From Sulfurovum sp. (GTDB taxonomy: Bacteria > Campylobacterota > Campylobacteria > Campylobacterales > Sulfurovaceae): DNA of 64,000 nucleotides. Shown here one piece after another: positions 44,629 through 53,442 of this stretch (position 1 is its first letter; each line of letters opens with the position of its first letter). The DNA lies in contig JALTVI010000107.1 in NCBI GenBank assembly GCA_027049035.1, positions 144,889 through 208,888 on the forward strand, in the 5' to 3' direction. A program made the translations under genes and the position numbers. A model generated the notes under the pieces. The model did no database searches. It was given only the letters and a program-made list of their open reading frames with translations, and was not told the origin of the DNA.

Positions 44629-45900
44629 ATGTCAAAAATTATTGAGTATTTTAAAAGGTTGACGCAGATACCGCACTGTTCGAAAGAGGCTGATGGACTG
44701 TGTGACTTTTTGGTAGCGTTTGCGAAGGAGAGAGGCTATGAGGTAGAGGTGGATGAGGCGAAGAATATCTACGCTTACAAAGGAACACCCCGACTCTGTC
44801 TGCAGGCGCACTACGATATGGTCTGTATGGGCAAGGCACCGCAGATAGAAACCTATGTCGAAGAGGGGTGGATGAAAGCCAAAGAGGCATCTTTGGGAGC
44901 GGATAACGGTATGGCGGTGGCGATGATGATGCAGCTGATGGAGGAGGGGAAGGTACTTGAGTTTCTCTTTACATCTGATGAGGAGATCGGGCTCATCGGT
45001 GCCAACGAGCTGGCGTTCGATCTGAAAGCAGAGTATATGCTAAATCTCGACAGCGAAGATGAAGCTGAAGTGTACATCGGGTGTGCCGGAGGAGCGGATA
45101 TTACGGCATTCAAGCAGGATGACTACGTTGAGGGAAGCGGTACCTGTTATGAGGTTGCCGTCAACGGGCTTCCGGGCGGACATTCGGGGGTGGATATCGA
45201 CAAAGGTATCCCCTCTGCCATCAAAGTGCTTGGCAGCTATCTGAAAGAAGCAGGGGTGACACAGCTTGTGAGTATGTATGCGGGGGAGCGGCGCAATGCC
45301 ATCCCTGCCAATGCAGTGGCCATAGTGCGAAACCAAACGCCGCTTGAGGCCACAGGAGATGTGACGGTACGGGTCTTGAACGAATCTCCCGACATTCTCA
45401 AAGAGGGAGAAAAGGTCATCGAGCTCATTAATGCCTTCAAACATGGTGTACATGAGATGAATGAGGAACTCGGTATTCCCCACACCAGTATCAACCTTGC
45501 CATTATCACGGCAGATGAAAAGGGCGGATTGACCATAGAGACCAGTGCCAGGGCGATGGATATGGAAGCACTTGACACACTGACCCAAGAGACGGTTACA
45601 CTGTTTGAACAGTACGGCTTTTCCACGAAAGTCGAAGACAAATACCCCGCCTGGAAACCCGATGTGACCGACTTTACCAAACTGGTCGATACCAAGATGC
45701 GTGAAGTATTCGGCCAAAGCAGGCTTATGGCGATCCACGCAGGGCTTGAGTGCGGTGTGATCGCCGAGAAGTATCCGCAGATGAAGTTCGCCTCTATCGG
45801 TCCTACCATCCGTTATCCGCATTCGACACGGGAGATGGTGAAGCTCGATTCGGTGGAGAAGACATTTGATGTGCTCAATCGAGTGATTGAATCAATCTAA
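44629..45900 (+). CDS. pepD: M20-family aminoacyl-histidine dipeptidase-like peptidase
   Basis: A 423-residue zinc peptidase of the PepD/M20C type. Metal-site segments are LQAHYDMVCMGK, LGADNGMAVAMMM, TSDEEIGLIGANEL and the C-terminal AIHAGLECGVIAEKYP. The lid domain has LPGGHSGVDIDKGIPSAIKV. Relatives cut Xaa-His and other dipeptides. About 60 residues shorter than the E. coli enzyme. AAGGAATGAA precedes the ATG. Cytoplasmic, single-gene unit. Confidence 0.88.
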   Translation: MSKIIEYFKRLTQIPHCSKEADGLCDFLVAFAKERGYEVEVDEAKNIYAYKGTPRLCLQAHYDMVCMGKAPQIETYVEEGWMKAKEASLGADNGMAVAMMMQLMEEGKVLEFLFTSDEEIGLIGANELAFDLKAEYMLNLDSEDEAEVYIGCAGGADITAFKQDDYVEGSGTCYEVAVNGLPGGHSGVDIDKGIPSAIKVLGSYLKEAGVTQLVSMYAGERRNAIPANAVAIVRNQTPLEATGDVTVRVLNESPDILKEGEKVIELINAFKHGVHEMNEELGIPHTSINLAIITADEKGGLTIETSARAMDMEALDTLTQETVTLFEQYGFSTKVEDKYPAWKPDVTDFTKLVDTKMREVFGQSRLMAIHAGLECGVIAEKYPQMKFASIGPTIRYPHSTREMVKLDSVEKTFDVLNRVIESI

Positions 45901-45976
45901 GTAATGAATTTTATCAAAACTACTTAAGAGAAAGAGGAGTAAAATAGAGGGATATACTTATTTCCAAGGAGACCAA

Positions 45977-46885
45977 ATGACCCTGTTCGAAGATGTCGAA
46001 TACATCAAAAAGAGAGTGGCAGACGACAAGGAGACACTCAAGGCAGTCAAAGCGCTTGAAAAGAACCTTCATTTGCTGAAAACCAAAGAGGGGCTTTCAC
46101 AGCTTATGAAGAAAAAGAAGATGGCAAAGATCATCCGAAACGTTGAGTATGAGGAGGAGCTCAAAGCGCTGCAGGTGGAGCTGATCAAGCTGCAAAACTG
46201 GGTCTATGAGAATAACAAGCGGGTTATGATCATTTTCGAGGGGCGTGATGCCGCAGGAAAGGGCGGGGCGATCAAGCGCTTCACCCAGTATCTCAATCCA
46301 AGGAAGTTCAGGGTTGTCGCCTTGCAGAAACCGACAGAAGTGGAGACGGGGCAGTTCTATTTTCAGCGCTATTTTCAGCATCTTCCAAACCCCGGCGAGA
46401 TCACCTTTTTTGACAGAAGTTGGTACAACCGCGCGATTGTCGAGCCTGTCTTTGATTTCTGTACGCCTGAGCAGTATGAAAAGTTTATGAAAGAGGTACC
46501 CGAAATCGAGCATGCGCTGATCGATGACGGTATTATTATGATCAAGTTCTGGTTCTCCATCACCAAAGAGAATCAGCAGAAGCGCTTCAAGGAGCGCATG
46601 ACCAATCCGCTCAAGCACTGGAAGCTGAGTCCGGTTGATGAGAAAGCGCAGGAGATGTGGGACAAGGTTACTTATTACAAAGAGGAGATGTTCAGCCGTA
46701 CCCATACCGGATTTGCACCTTGGATCATTGTAGACAGCAACGATAAAAAGCGTGCCAGGTTGGAGTCGATCCGTTTTGTACTCTCATCGATCGATTATGA
46801 CGGGAAACGCGATGCAAAGATCAACTTGCACCATGACCCTGAAGTAGTTGAGCGCTACCACAGAAGGTCACATAGCGAGAATTAA
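45977..46885 (+). CDS. ppk2: Polyphosphate kinase 2
   Basis: A 302-residue PPK2-family kinase exchanging phosphate between polyphosphate and nucleotides. Walker A is FEGRDAAGKGGAIKRF, Walker B is FFDRSWYNRAIVEPV, and the lid basic segment is QKRFKERMTNPLKHWK. A basic N-terminal helical part (1-75) suits the single-domain class I type. The direction of reaction cannot be read from sequence. It converges with nth (4-bp overlap of stops). Confidence 0.93.
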   Translation: MTLFEDVEYIKKRVADDKETLKAVKALEKNLHLLKTKEGLSQLMKKKKMAKIIRNVEYEEELKALQVELIKLQNWVYENNKRVMIIFEGRDAAGKGGAIKRFTQYLNPRKFRVVALQKPTEVETGQFYFQRYFQHLPNPGEITFFDRSWYNRAIVEPVFDFCTPEQYEKFMKEVPEIEHALIDDGIIMIKFWFSITKENQQKRFKERMTNPLKHWKLSPVDEKAQEMWDKVTYYKEEMFSRTHTGFAPWIIVDSNDKKRARLESIRFVLSSIDYDGKRDAKINLHHDPEVVERYHRRSHSEN

Positions 46886-47535
46886 ACCTTGAAGCTCTCC
46901 GTAGTTTTGCAGTAAGGTTTCATGAAGCAATCGTCACATTCGGGTTTGACTGCCTTACAGCGATATCGCCCGAAGAGTACCATCGCCTGATGGAGGCGGT
47001 GCAGGTCAGTTTTGAACTTTTTTGTCAGCTCCTCTTCGCACTTGAGGGCTGTGGGAGCATCGCAGAGTCCAAGACGATGTGCGACACGGTAGACATGGGT
47101 ATCGACCGCCATCAGATTGGCACCGGTGTATTCTATCATTACGACATTGGCGGTCTTCTGTCCCACACCTGCAAGCTTGACAAGCTCGTCCCTCTCAAGC
47201 GGTATCTCGCCACCGTAATTTTCGACGACACTCTGCGCCATCTTGATGAGGTTCTTGGCCTTGTTGTTGAAAAATGAACAGGTATTAATATAGGATTTCA
47301 CCTCTTCAAGGTCGGCATTGGCAAGTGAAACAGGATCGGGGTAGCGTTTAAACAGAGCCGGGGTAATGATGTTGACCCGTTTGTCGGTACATTGTGCTGA
47401 GAGCATCACTGCAACGAGCAGTTCGTAGATGTTGCGGTAGTTCAACTCCGTAACAGAATCGGGATAGTGCTCAAGAAAGAGATGCTTGATCTCCTCAATC
47501 TCTTTTTTTGTCGCTTTTTTTACCTTTTTAGCCAT
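46882..47535 (-). CDS. nth: Endonuclease III
   Basis: A 217-residue DNA glycosylase/AP lyase for oxidised pyrimidines. Catalytic Lys lies in LSAQCTDKRVN, catalytic Asp in AVDTHVYRVAHRLGL, the helix-hairpin-helix is LAGVGQKTANVV, and the 4Fe-4S ligands follow the C-X6-C-X2-C-X5-C pattern near the C-terminus (CKAVKPECDDCFMKPYC). Length is typical. Starts with GAGTTGAG-type site before the ATG and stands divergent from the PpiC gene. Confidence 0.95.
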   Translation of the reverse strand: MAKKVKKATKKEIEEIKHLFLEHYPDSVTELNYRNIYELLVAVMLSAQCTDKRVNIITPALFKRYPDPVSLANADLEEVKSYINTCSFFNNKAKNLIKMAQSVVENYGGEIPLERDELVKLAGVGQKTANVVMIEYTGANLMAVDTHVYRVAHRLGLCDAPTALKCEEELTKKFKTDLHRLHQAMVLFGRYRCKAVKPECDDCFMKPYCKTTESFKV

Positions 47536-47650
47536 AGTGACTCAACTCCTTAAAAAAATCTTAGCATAACGCGTAATTGTTAATGAATTGTTTAACTATA
47601 ACGGATATACTATTAGCACTTATAATTTTAAATCAAAAGGACAAGAGTAT

Positions 47651-48496
47651 ATGTTAAAACTTGCAAAAACTTCACTGATCGCAGTCGCGGTTATGGCGAC
47701 ATCGGTTGTCGCTTCGGATATTCTGGTTACAGTCAACGGGCACAACATCACCAAAAAAGATGCTGAGGCATTTGTAAGTGCGACATCGCCAAATGTACAC
47801 TATGAGCAGCTGACACCGCAGCAGAAAGCACTGGTGAAAAAGACACTGGTTGAAAAAGCACTCTTTGCCGAACTGGCGAAAAAAGAGGGGATCGACAAGA
47901 CACCGGAATTCAAGCGTAACATGGAGAAGATCGGCAACGAGCTTGCCGTCAATATGTGGATGAAGAAGCAGATGGACAATGCCGTTGTCAGTGATAGCGA
48001 AGCGAAAGCTTTCTATGAAAAGAACAAAGAGAAGTTCAAGATGCCTGAACTCGTTCATGCACGACATATTCTTGTTAAAGACGAAAAAACAGCCAACGAT
48101 ATCATCAAGCAGCTTAAAGGCCTCAAAGGCGACAAACTCAAAGCAAAGTTTATCGAACTGGCAAAAGCGAAATCGACAGGCCCTTCAGGACCAAAGGGCG
48201 GCGATCTCGGCAAGTTTAAAAAGGGGCAGATGGTGCCTGAGTTCTCCAAAGCGGTCTGGGCACTCAAACCGGGTGAAATCACTACCAAGCCTGTCAAAAC
48301 GCAGTTTGGCTACCATGTAATCTATCTTGAGAGCAAAGAGGCTCCAAAAACAGTTCCTTACGATGCGGTCAAAGAGAAGATCATCGCTTCGCTCAAGCAG
48401 CAGGAGTTTGCCAAAAAGATTTCTGAGATGGCAAAAGAGCTTAGAAGCAAAGCAAAAATTGTCGATATGGAAAAAGACGCAAGCGCTAAGAAGTAA
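47651..48496 (+). CDS. Periplasmic parvulin-type peptidyl-prolyl isomerase (PEB4-like)
   Basis: A 281-residue secreted chaperone/isomerase. A signal peptide (VMATSVVAS) precedes a SurA-like N-terminal helical chaperone part (VNGHNITKKDAEAF, then LTPQQKALVKKTLVEKALF). The parvulin domain (about 130-230) reads ARHILVK, GPKGGDLGKF and FGYHVIYLE. The closest known type is Campylobacter PEB4/Cbf2, which helps outer-membrane proteins fold. ATG 47651 begins the signal peptide. The next gene is a relative without the isomerase domain. Confidence 0.92.
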   Translation: MLKLAKTSLIAVAVMATSVVASDILVTVNGHNITKKDAEAFVSATSPNVHYEQLTPQQKALVKKTLVEKALFAELAKKEGIDKTPEFKRNMEKIGNELAVNMWMKKQMDNAVVSDSEAKAFYEKNKEKFKMPELVHARHILVKDEKTANDIIKQLKGLKGDKLKAKFIELAKAKSTGPSGPKGGDLGKFKKGQMVPEFSKAVWALKPGEITTKPVKTQFGYHVIYLESKEAPKTVPYDAVKEKIIASLKQQEFAKKISEMAKELRSKAKIVDMEKDASAKK

Positions 48497-48523
48497 CGTA
48501 TAGTGCTTAAGGGGGGAGGACAA

Positions 48524-49558
48524 ATGAAACGACCGATCGCAGCGCTTGGCGTTGTCTGTATGCTTGGTATGTCATCGCTGATGGCTGACCATTTGAAAGA
48601 CAGATTGAGCGGTATGCTCAACGAGAAAGATGATATGCCGGCAATGGTAAATCTCAATGGCCTTGGGATGGGTACCGGAAGACCTGCTAAACCTGTCAGC
48701 CGGCCGGCCAAGGCAGTTGTTGCCACCGTAAATGGAAAAAAAGTACTTAAAAAAGAGGCTGATGCCTACCTTTCCGAACGTACCAAAGGCAAGGTGAATA
48801 ACTTCGACCTCCTTCCAAAAAAGCAACGTCTTGCACTTATAAAAGAGATGTTTCTGCCGCTTGTGCTGGCGAACGAAGCAAAAAAAGGTCTCTCCAAGGG
48901 TGAGGCGGATACTGTCCTCTCCCGTTTGTGGATGCAGAAAAAATCTGCCGATATGAATGTCAGCGACGAAGCGATTGCCCAGGTCTATGAAAAGATCAAA
49001 GCCCAGGCGAAAGCACAGAGTGCGCTTGCGCAGGTACCTCCCCTTGAAAAGATCAAAGAGCGTATTAAAATGCAGATTGCAGAACAGAAGATCGTTAAAG
49101 ATCTGATGCGCGGTGTGCAGATTCGTGTGGAACCAAACTCAGACTCTGTAGCCGGTTATGCCGGTATGATGGCCATAAGTGTCGATGATGTGAACAAGGC
49201 GCTTCAGATTATGACAAAAGGGAAAGCAACCTGGGCGACACTGCCAGAAAAAGACAAAGCCCGTGTGCTCGAGATGGTTGCACCGCGTCAGATGATCACC
49301 CTTGCAGCCAACAACGAGTTGACCAAAGAGCAGAAAGAGAATGCACTGACCAACTACTGGATGCAGAAGCAGCTTGTCAATGTGACAGTTAGTGACGATG
49401 ATGTCAAGAAGCGTTATGCCAAGATCAAGAAGCGCCTTGCAAAATCGAAAAAGGAACTTCCGCCTTTCGAAAAGCTGGCACCTGCGCTGAAGCTGGAGCT
49501 TGCCAAAGAGAAGCTGGTAAGCGACCTGATGAAGCATGCGAAAATAAAACTCAAATAA
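48524..49558 (+). CDS. SurA-N-like secreted protein without isomerase domain
   Basis: A 344-residue secreted protein (signal peptide ending SSLMAD). It has two SurA-N-like modules: VNGKKVLKKEADAYLSE with LPKKQRLALIKEMFLP (about 68-105), and ISVDDVNKALQIM with LPEKDKARVLEMVAPRQMI (about 220-260). Each is followed by a similar YWMQK / LWMQK and PP(L/F)EK(I/L) helical segment. No parvulin domain lies between or after. GGGGGGAGGACAA precedes the ATG. It lies 27 bp after the PEB4-like gene, so the two are one unit and likely partners. Confidence 0.8.
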   Translation: MKRPIAALGVVCMLGMSSLMADHLKDRLSGMLNEKDDMPAMVNLNGLGMGTGRPAKPVSRPAKAVVATVNGKKVLKKEADAYLSERTKGKVNNFDLLPKKQRLALIKEMFLPLVLANEAKKGLSKGEADTVLSRLWMQKKSADMNVSDEAIAQVYEKIKAQAKAQSALAQVPPLEKIKERIKMQIAEQKIVKDLMRGVQIRVEPNSDSVAGYAGMMAISVDDVNKALQIMTKGKATWATLPEKDKARVLEMVAPRQMITLAANNELTKEQKENALTNYWMQKQLVNVTVSDDDVKKRYAKIKKRLAKSKKELPPFEKLAPALKLELAKEKLVSDLMKHAKIKLK

Positions 49559-49580
49559 ATCAACAAAGGAACGTGTAACG

Positions 49581-50654
49581 ATGTCTACAAAAGTGATGGA
49601 TGCCATTTCGGCAGGTGTCGTGACAGGCGATGACCTGCAGACACTTTTTGCGATTGCAAAAGCGAACGAGTTTGCCATTCCGGCGGTCAATGTGGTCAGC
49701 ACCCCTTCGGTCAATGCGGTGATGGAAGCGGCAAAAAAGGTCAACTCTCCTGTGATCGTACAGTTCAGTAACGGCGGTGCGGCCTACTATGGCGGCAAGG
49801 GTATCGACTCTAAAATAGGGGCAGTACTGGGTGCCATTTCGGGTGCACAGCATGTCCATACGCTTGCCGAAGCGTACGGCGTGCCTGTGGTACTGCACAC
49901 CGACCACGCGGCACGAAAACTCCTGCCGTGGATCGATGCACTGCTCGATGCGAGTGAAGCACACTTTGAAAAGACGGGCAAACCGCTTTTCTCTTCCCAT
50001 ATGATCGACCTCTCCGAAGAGCCGATAGAGGAGAATATCGAAACCTGTAAACGCTATCTTGAGCGTATGAGCAAAATGGGCATGACACTTGAGATTGAGC
50101 TTGGTATCACCGGCGGTGAAGAGGATGGGGTCGACAATACCGAAGTGGACAATAAACTGCTTTACACACAGCCCGAAGAGGTGGCCTATGCGTATGAAGA
50201 GCTGATGAAGGTCTCCGATAAATTCACCGTTGCAGCCTCCTTTGGAAATGTACACGGTGTCTACAAACCGGGTAATGTTATTCTACGTCCGGAAATTCTC
50301 GACAACTCCCAGAAGTACATCGAGGAGAAGTTCAACACAGGGCCAAAGCCTGTTAACTTCGTCTTTCATGGCGGATCTGGAAGCGAGCTCAAGGATATCC
50401 GTGAAGCGATCAGCTACGGTGTAATCAAGATGAATATCGATACCGATACGCAGTGGGCATTCTGGGACGGTGTGCGTCAGTATGAAAAGTACTACCATGA
50501 CTACCTACAGTCACAGATTGGCAACCCTGAGGGGGAAGATAAGCCGAACAAGAGCTATTACGATCCGCGCAAGTGGCTCCGTGCCGGTGAGGAGTCAATG
50601 GTCAAACGTCTCGAGCAGGCGTACGAAGATCTCAACTGTATCGGACGAAACTAA
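49581..50654 (+). CDS. fbaA: Class II fructose-bisphosphate aldolase
   Basis: A 357-residue zinc aldolase of glycolysis/gluconeogenesis. Metal and catalytic segments are VVLHTDHAARKL (Asp and zinc His), ELGITGGEEDG, SFGNVHGVYKPG (zinc His), FHGGSGSELKDI (zinc His) and KMNIDTDTQWAFW. The length and insertions fit the class IIA, E. coli-like type. CAAAGGAACGTG precedes the ATG. It follows the SurA-like gene by 22 bp. Confidence 0.96.
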   Translation: MSTKVMDAISAGVVTGDDLQTLFAIAKANEFAIPAVNVVSTPSVNAVMEAAKKVNSPVIVQFSNGGAAYYGGKGIDSKIGAVLGAISGAQHVHTLAEAYGVPVVLHTDHAARKLLPWIDALLDASEAHFEKTGKPLFSSHMIDLSEEPIEENIETCKRYLERMSKMGMTLEIELGITGGEEDGVDNTEVDNKLLYTQPEEVAYAYEELMKVSDKFTVAASFGNVHGVYKPGNVILRPEILDNSQKYIEEKFNTGPKPVNFVFHGGSGSELKDIREAISYGVIKMNIDTDTQWAFWDGVRQYEKYYHDYLQSQIGNPEGEDKPNKSYYDPRKWLRAGEESMVKRLEQAYEDLNCIGRN

Positions 50655-50685
50655 AGCGTTCAGTGCGTAGCGTTCAGTGTTCAGT
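50655..50685. repeat. Heptamer repeat (GTTCAGT) at the start of the PLP gene
   Basis: AGC then GTTCAGT-GCGTAGC-GTTCAGT-GTTCAGT, a period-7 tract that contains the likely GTG start codon of the following gene. Confidence 0.75.
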
Positions 50686-51607
50686 AGAGACGGGTTTTCC
50701 GTCTCTCAATCTTCCCTCTCCAGTCCAAACTATTTCATTTGAAAACCATACCTTCTATCTCAAACGTGACGATCTTATTCACCCAGACTTTTCCGGCAAC
50801 AAAGCACGTAAACTCTACTATTTCCTGCAAAACGATTTTCCTCATATAGACACAGTTGTTTCCTATGGGTCGGTACAGTCCAATGCGATGTATTCGCTCT
50901 CTGTTCTGGCGAAGATGAAAGGATGGCGGTTCGAGTACTATGTCGATCATATTGCAAGTTATCTCAAAGATAATCCGCATGGAAACTACAAAGCGGCATT
51001 TGAAAACGGAATGGTAATCAGGGAGCGGGGAGCAGGGAGTAGGGAGCAGTTTGGTGATAATGTTTTGTTTATTGAGGAGGGGGGATGGCAGAAGGAGGCT
51101 GAGTATGGTATCAGACTTTTGGCAGAGGAAATTCTTGACTGGCAAAAAGAGAACAATATCAAAGAGCTCAATGTGTTTCTCCCCTCCGGTACCGGCACAA
51201 CAGCTCTCTACCTCCAAAAATCATTCTCCATTATCAATCATCAATCATCAATCAATGTATTTACAACGCCTTGTGTCGGAGACAGTGACTATTTGAAAAA
51301 GCAGTTTACTATGCTTGAATCCGATGAAACATACCATCCAACCATACTTTCATTACCCAAAAAACACCATTTTGGCAAACTCTATAGAGAAAATTACGAA
51401 ATTTGGCTAAAATTACGACAACAAACGGGTGTGGAGTTTGACCTGCTTTACGATCCGCTGGGATGGCGTACGTTGCTTGCTCATAGAGAGCTTTTGTGTA
51501 AGCCGCTACTATACATCCATCAAGGCGGCCTGTTGGGAAACGAAAGTATGCTGCGGCGTTACCAGCGGAAGTTTCCACTGATAACGAGTGAAGCGTTAAT
51601 AGTGTAG
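50663..51607 (+). CDS. ACC deaminase / D-cysteine desulfhydrase-family PLP enzyme
   Basis: A 314-residue fold-type II PLP protein. YLKRDDLIHPDFSGNKARKLYY holds the PLP Lys, SYGSVQSNAMYSLSVLA follows, and LPSGTGTTALYL binds phosphate. It is close to ACC deaminase and D-cysteine desulfhydrase; substrate not assigned. The only usable start is GTG 50663, inside a heptamer repeat and without a ribosome site. Two further period-7 tracts lie in the coding sequence (encoding RERGAGSREQF and SIINHQSSIN), where the family has surface loops, and a fourth covers the stop. Confidence 0.8.
   Translation: MRSVQCSVETGFPSLNLPSPVQTISFENHTFYLKRDDLIHPDFSGNKARKLYYFLQNDFPHIDTVVSYGSVQSNAMYSLSVLAKMKGWRFEYYVDHIASYLKDNPHGNYKAAFENGMVIRERGAGSREQFGDNVLFIEEGGWQKEAEYGIRLLAEEILDWQKENNIKELNVFLPSGTGTTALYLQKSFSIINHQSSINVFTTPCVGDSDYLKKQFTMLESDETYHPTILSLPKKHHFGKLYRENYEIWLKLRQQTGVEFDLLYDPLGWRTLLAHRELLCKPLLYIHQGGLLGNESMLRRYQRKFPLITSEALIV
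51021..51049. repeat. Heptamer repeat (GGGAGCA)n inside the PLP gene
   Basis: GGGAGCG-GGGAGCA-GGGAGTA-GGGAGCA-G, four units of period 7 within the coding sequence. A change of one unit would shift the frame. Confidence 0.85.
51233..51257. repeat. Heptamer repeat (ATCAATC)n inside the PLP gene
   Basis: ATCAATC three times followed by AATG, period 7, within the coding sequence. Confidence 0.85.
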
Positions 51608-51616
51608 AGTGAATAG
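51588..51616. repeat. Degenerate heptamer repeat over the PLP gene stop
   Basis: GTGAAGC-GTTAATA-GTGTAGA-GTGAATA-G keeps period 7 with the pattern GTNNANN and spans the TAG stop. Confidence 0.55.
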
Positions 51617-51687
51617 TTTTGGTATGATTTCTTTCAGAAATCTTTTATGAATGCAGGGTGCGTAACCTCGTGCCAAAAAGGGTAACA

Positions 51688-52983
51688 ATGAAAATATTTT
51701 ACAGCAGTGATGAGACATTCGAAGCCAATTTCAACGAGCTTCTTGAGCGCGGGAAGATGGATATTGAAGGGGTGACGGGCATTGTGTCAGGGCTCCTTAA
51801 AGAGATCCAGACAGAGGGCAACAGCGCGTTGCGTGCGCAGATTGCGCGTTTTGACCGGTGGGAGCCTCAGAGTGACGAGGAGCTGATGGTATCGACCGAT
51901 GCGATGGCAAAGGCGTATGAGAACATCGACAGTGAACTCAGGGATGCCCTCAAGCTTGCCTACGACCGTATCGAAGCTTATCACCAGAAGTTGATGCCAA
52001 AGACGTGGATGGACAAAGAAGCAAGCGGTACGGTACTGGGACAGAAGGTGACCGCAGTCGACAGAGCCGGGCTTTACATTCCGGGAGGCAAGGCGGCCTA
52101 TCCGAGTTCACTACTGATGAATGTCATTCCTGCACAGGTAGCGGGGGTTAAGGAGATCGTGGTCTGTACGCCGGCACCGGACAATGAACTCAACGAACTG
52201 CTGCTTGCAGCCTGCCACCTCTGTGGAGTGAAGAAAGTCTTCAAAGTAGGTGGGGCGTCGGCCATCGGTGCGATGGCGTACGGTACGGAGACGATTCCAA
52301 AGGTTGATGTGATCACAGGACCGGGAAACATCTTTGTCGCAACAGCCAAGAAGTTGGTCTACGGTGAAGTGAACATCGATATGATCGCAGGGCCAAGCGA
52401 GATCGGTATTCTTGCCGATAGCAGTGCAAGAGAGGATTACCTGGCTATCGATCTGTTGTCACAGGCAGAGCATGATGAGATGGCAAGCTCCATCCTCATC
52501 ACGACCGATGCTGAGCTTGCCAACAGGGTAAGCGACAAGGTAGAAGCGTTCCTGGGGACGCTAAGCCGTGAAGAGATCGCCCGCAAGTCTATTGAGGAGC
52601 GTGGCGCCATCATTGTCACAGACGATATGGATGAAGCGATCGATCTGATGAACGAGATCGCGCCGGAGCATCTCGAAGTGGTGACCGAAGATCCGATGGC
52701 GCTGTTAGACAAGATCAAACACGCCGGTGCGATCTTCCTTGGGGAGAATACCCCCGAGCCTATCGGTGACTATATCGCAGGCCCCAACCATACTTTGCCA
52801 ACAGGCGGTACGGCGAAGTTCTATTCACCGTTAAGCGTAGAGAATTTCCTCAAAAAGTCCTCTATCATTATGATGAGCAAGCAGGGGATGAGCGAGATCG
52901 GTGAGCAGTGCGCGATGATTGCCCATACCGAAGGGCTAACAGCACATGAGGAGAGTGTGCGTATCCGATTGAGAGATCAATAG
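51688..52983 (+). CDS. hisD: Histidinol dehydrogenase
   Basis: A 431-residue NAD-dependent enzyme for the last two histidine steps. Signature segments are DRAGLYIPGGKAAYPSS, KVGGASAIGAMAYGTETI, ITGPGNIFVATAKK, AGPSEIGILAD, SQAEHDEMASS (zinc Gln/His) and the C-terminal catalytic ENTPEPIGDYIAGPNHTLPT. ATG 51688 follows AAAAGGGTAACA; an upstream in-frame start is less well placed. No other his genes are adjacent. Confidence 0.95.
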   Translation: MKIFYSSDETFEANFNELLERGKMDIEGVTGIVSGLLKEIQTEGNSALRAQIARFDRWEPQSDEELMVSTDAMAKAYENIDSELRDALKLAYDRIEAYHQKLMPKTWMDKEASGTVLGQKVTAVDRAGLYIPGGKAAYPSSLLMNVIPAQVAGVKEIVVCTPAPDNELNELLLAACHLCGVKKVFKVGGASAIGAMAYGTETIPKVDVITGPGNIFVATAKKLVYGEVNIDMIAGPSEIGILADSSAREDYLAIDLLSQAEHDEMASSILITTDAELANRVSDKVEAFLGTLSREEIARKSIEERGAIIVTDDMDEAIDLMNEIAPEHLEVVTEDPMALLDKIKHAGAIFLGENTPEPIGDYIAGPNHTLPTGGTAKFYSPLSVENFLKKSSIIMMSKQGMSEIGEQCAMIAHTEGLTAHEESVRIRLRDQ

Positions 52984-53237
52984 CTCTCTTTGCGGTGTTT
53001 GATCTTGATGACTTCGACGGTGACGATTGATTCTTCAATGGCATAGATGACCCTGTAGTCTCCTACACGCAGGCGCCAAAAAGGAGAGAGGTTACCCACC
53101 AGTTTCTTCCCGCTGTATGGGTCGTTAGCCAGTAGAGTTTTTATTTTCTCAATAATGTGTTTTTGCCAGACTCTGTCTATCTTCTTCAGATCCTTGATCA
53201 CTTTGTCATCAATGACTATCTTGTACATCGAGGGCAC
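52977..53237 (-). CDS. RelE/ParE-family toxin
   Basis: An 86-residue type II toxin of the RelE/ParE fold. It shows YKIVIDDKVIKDLKKIDRVWQ, then NPFWRLR-like SPFWRLRVGDYRVIYAIEE and a basic C-terminus (KIKHRKESY). RelE-like members cut mRNA on the ribosome, and the Arg-rich C-terminal half fits this, but ParE-like action is not excluded. It overlaps the antitoxin by 29 bp, or by 20 bp if MYKIV at 53228 is the start. It overlaps the hisD end by 7 bp. Confidence 0.87.
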   Translation of the reverse strand: MPSMYKIVIDDKVIKDLKKIDRVWQKHIIEKIKTLLANDPYSGKKLVGNLSPFWRLRVGDYRVIYAIEESIVTVEVIKIKHRKESY

Positions 53238-53430
53238 GCTCCAGCTCTTCGAGAGTGATCAAGTTTCTGTTTGGATCGTTTCTGCGCTTGAGCACTTCAT
53301 AATACTCTTCCATGTCCTCCAAATAGTTGTTCAGTGCCTCTTTGACAAAAAAGCTTTTGGGGCGCTGTGTACTCTTTGCAAGTCTGTCGATGCGTTTTTC
53401 CATCTCTTTGGTAAGGCGAACTGAAAGCAC
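53209..53430 (-). CDS. Ribbon-helix-helix antitoxin
   Basis: A 73-residue antitoxin. The N-terminal RHH DNA-binding part is LSVRLTKEMEKRIDRLAK followed by RPKSFFVKEALNNYLED. The acidic C-terminus (ITLEELERALDVQDSH) would wrap the toxin. I chose GTG 53430 because AAGGAG lies 5 bp upstream; earlier in-frame ATGs lie at or before the operator. It precedes the toxin, as usual for RelBE-type pairs, and most likely represses its own operon through the adjacent palindrome. Confidence 0.87.
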   Translation of the reverse strand: MLSVRLTKEMEKRIDRLAKSTQRPKSFFVKEALNNYLEDMEEYYEVLKRRNDPNRNLITLEELERALDVQDSH

Positions 53431-53442
53431 AATAGCTCCTTT

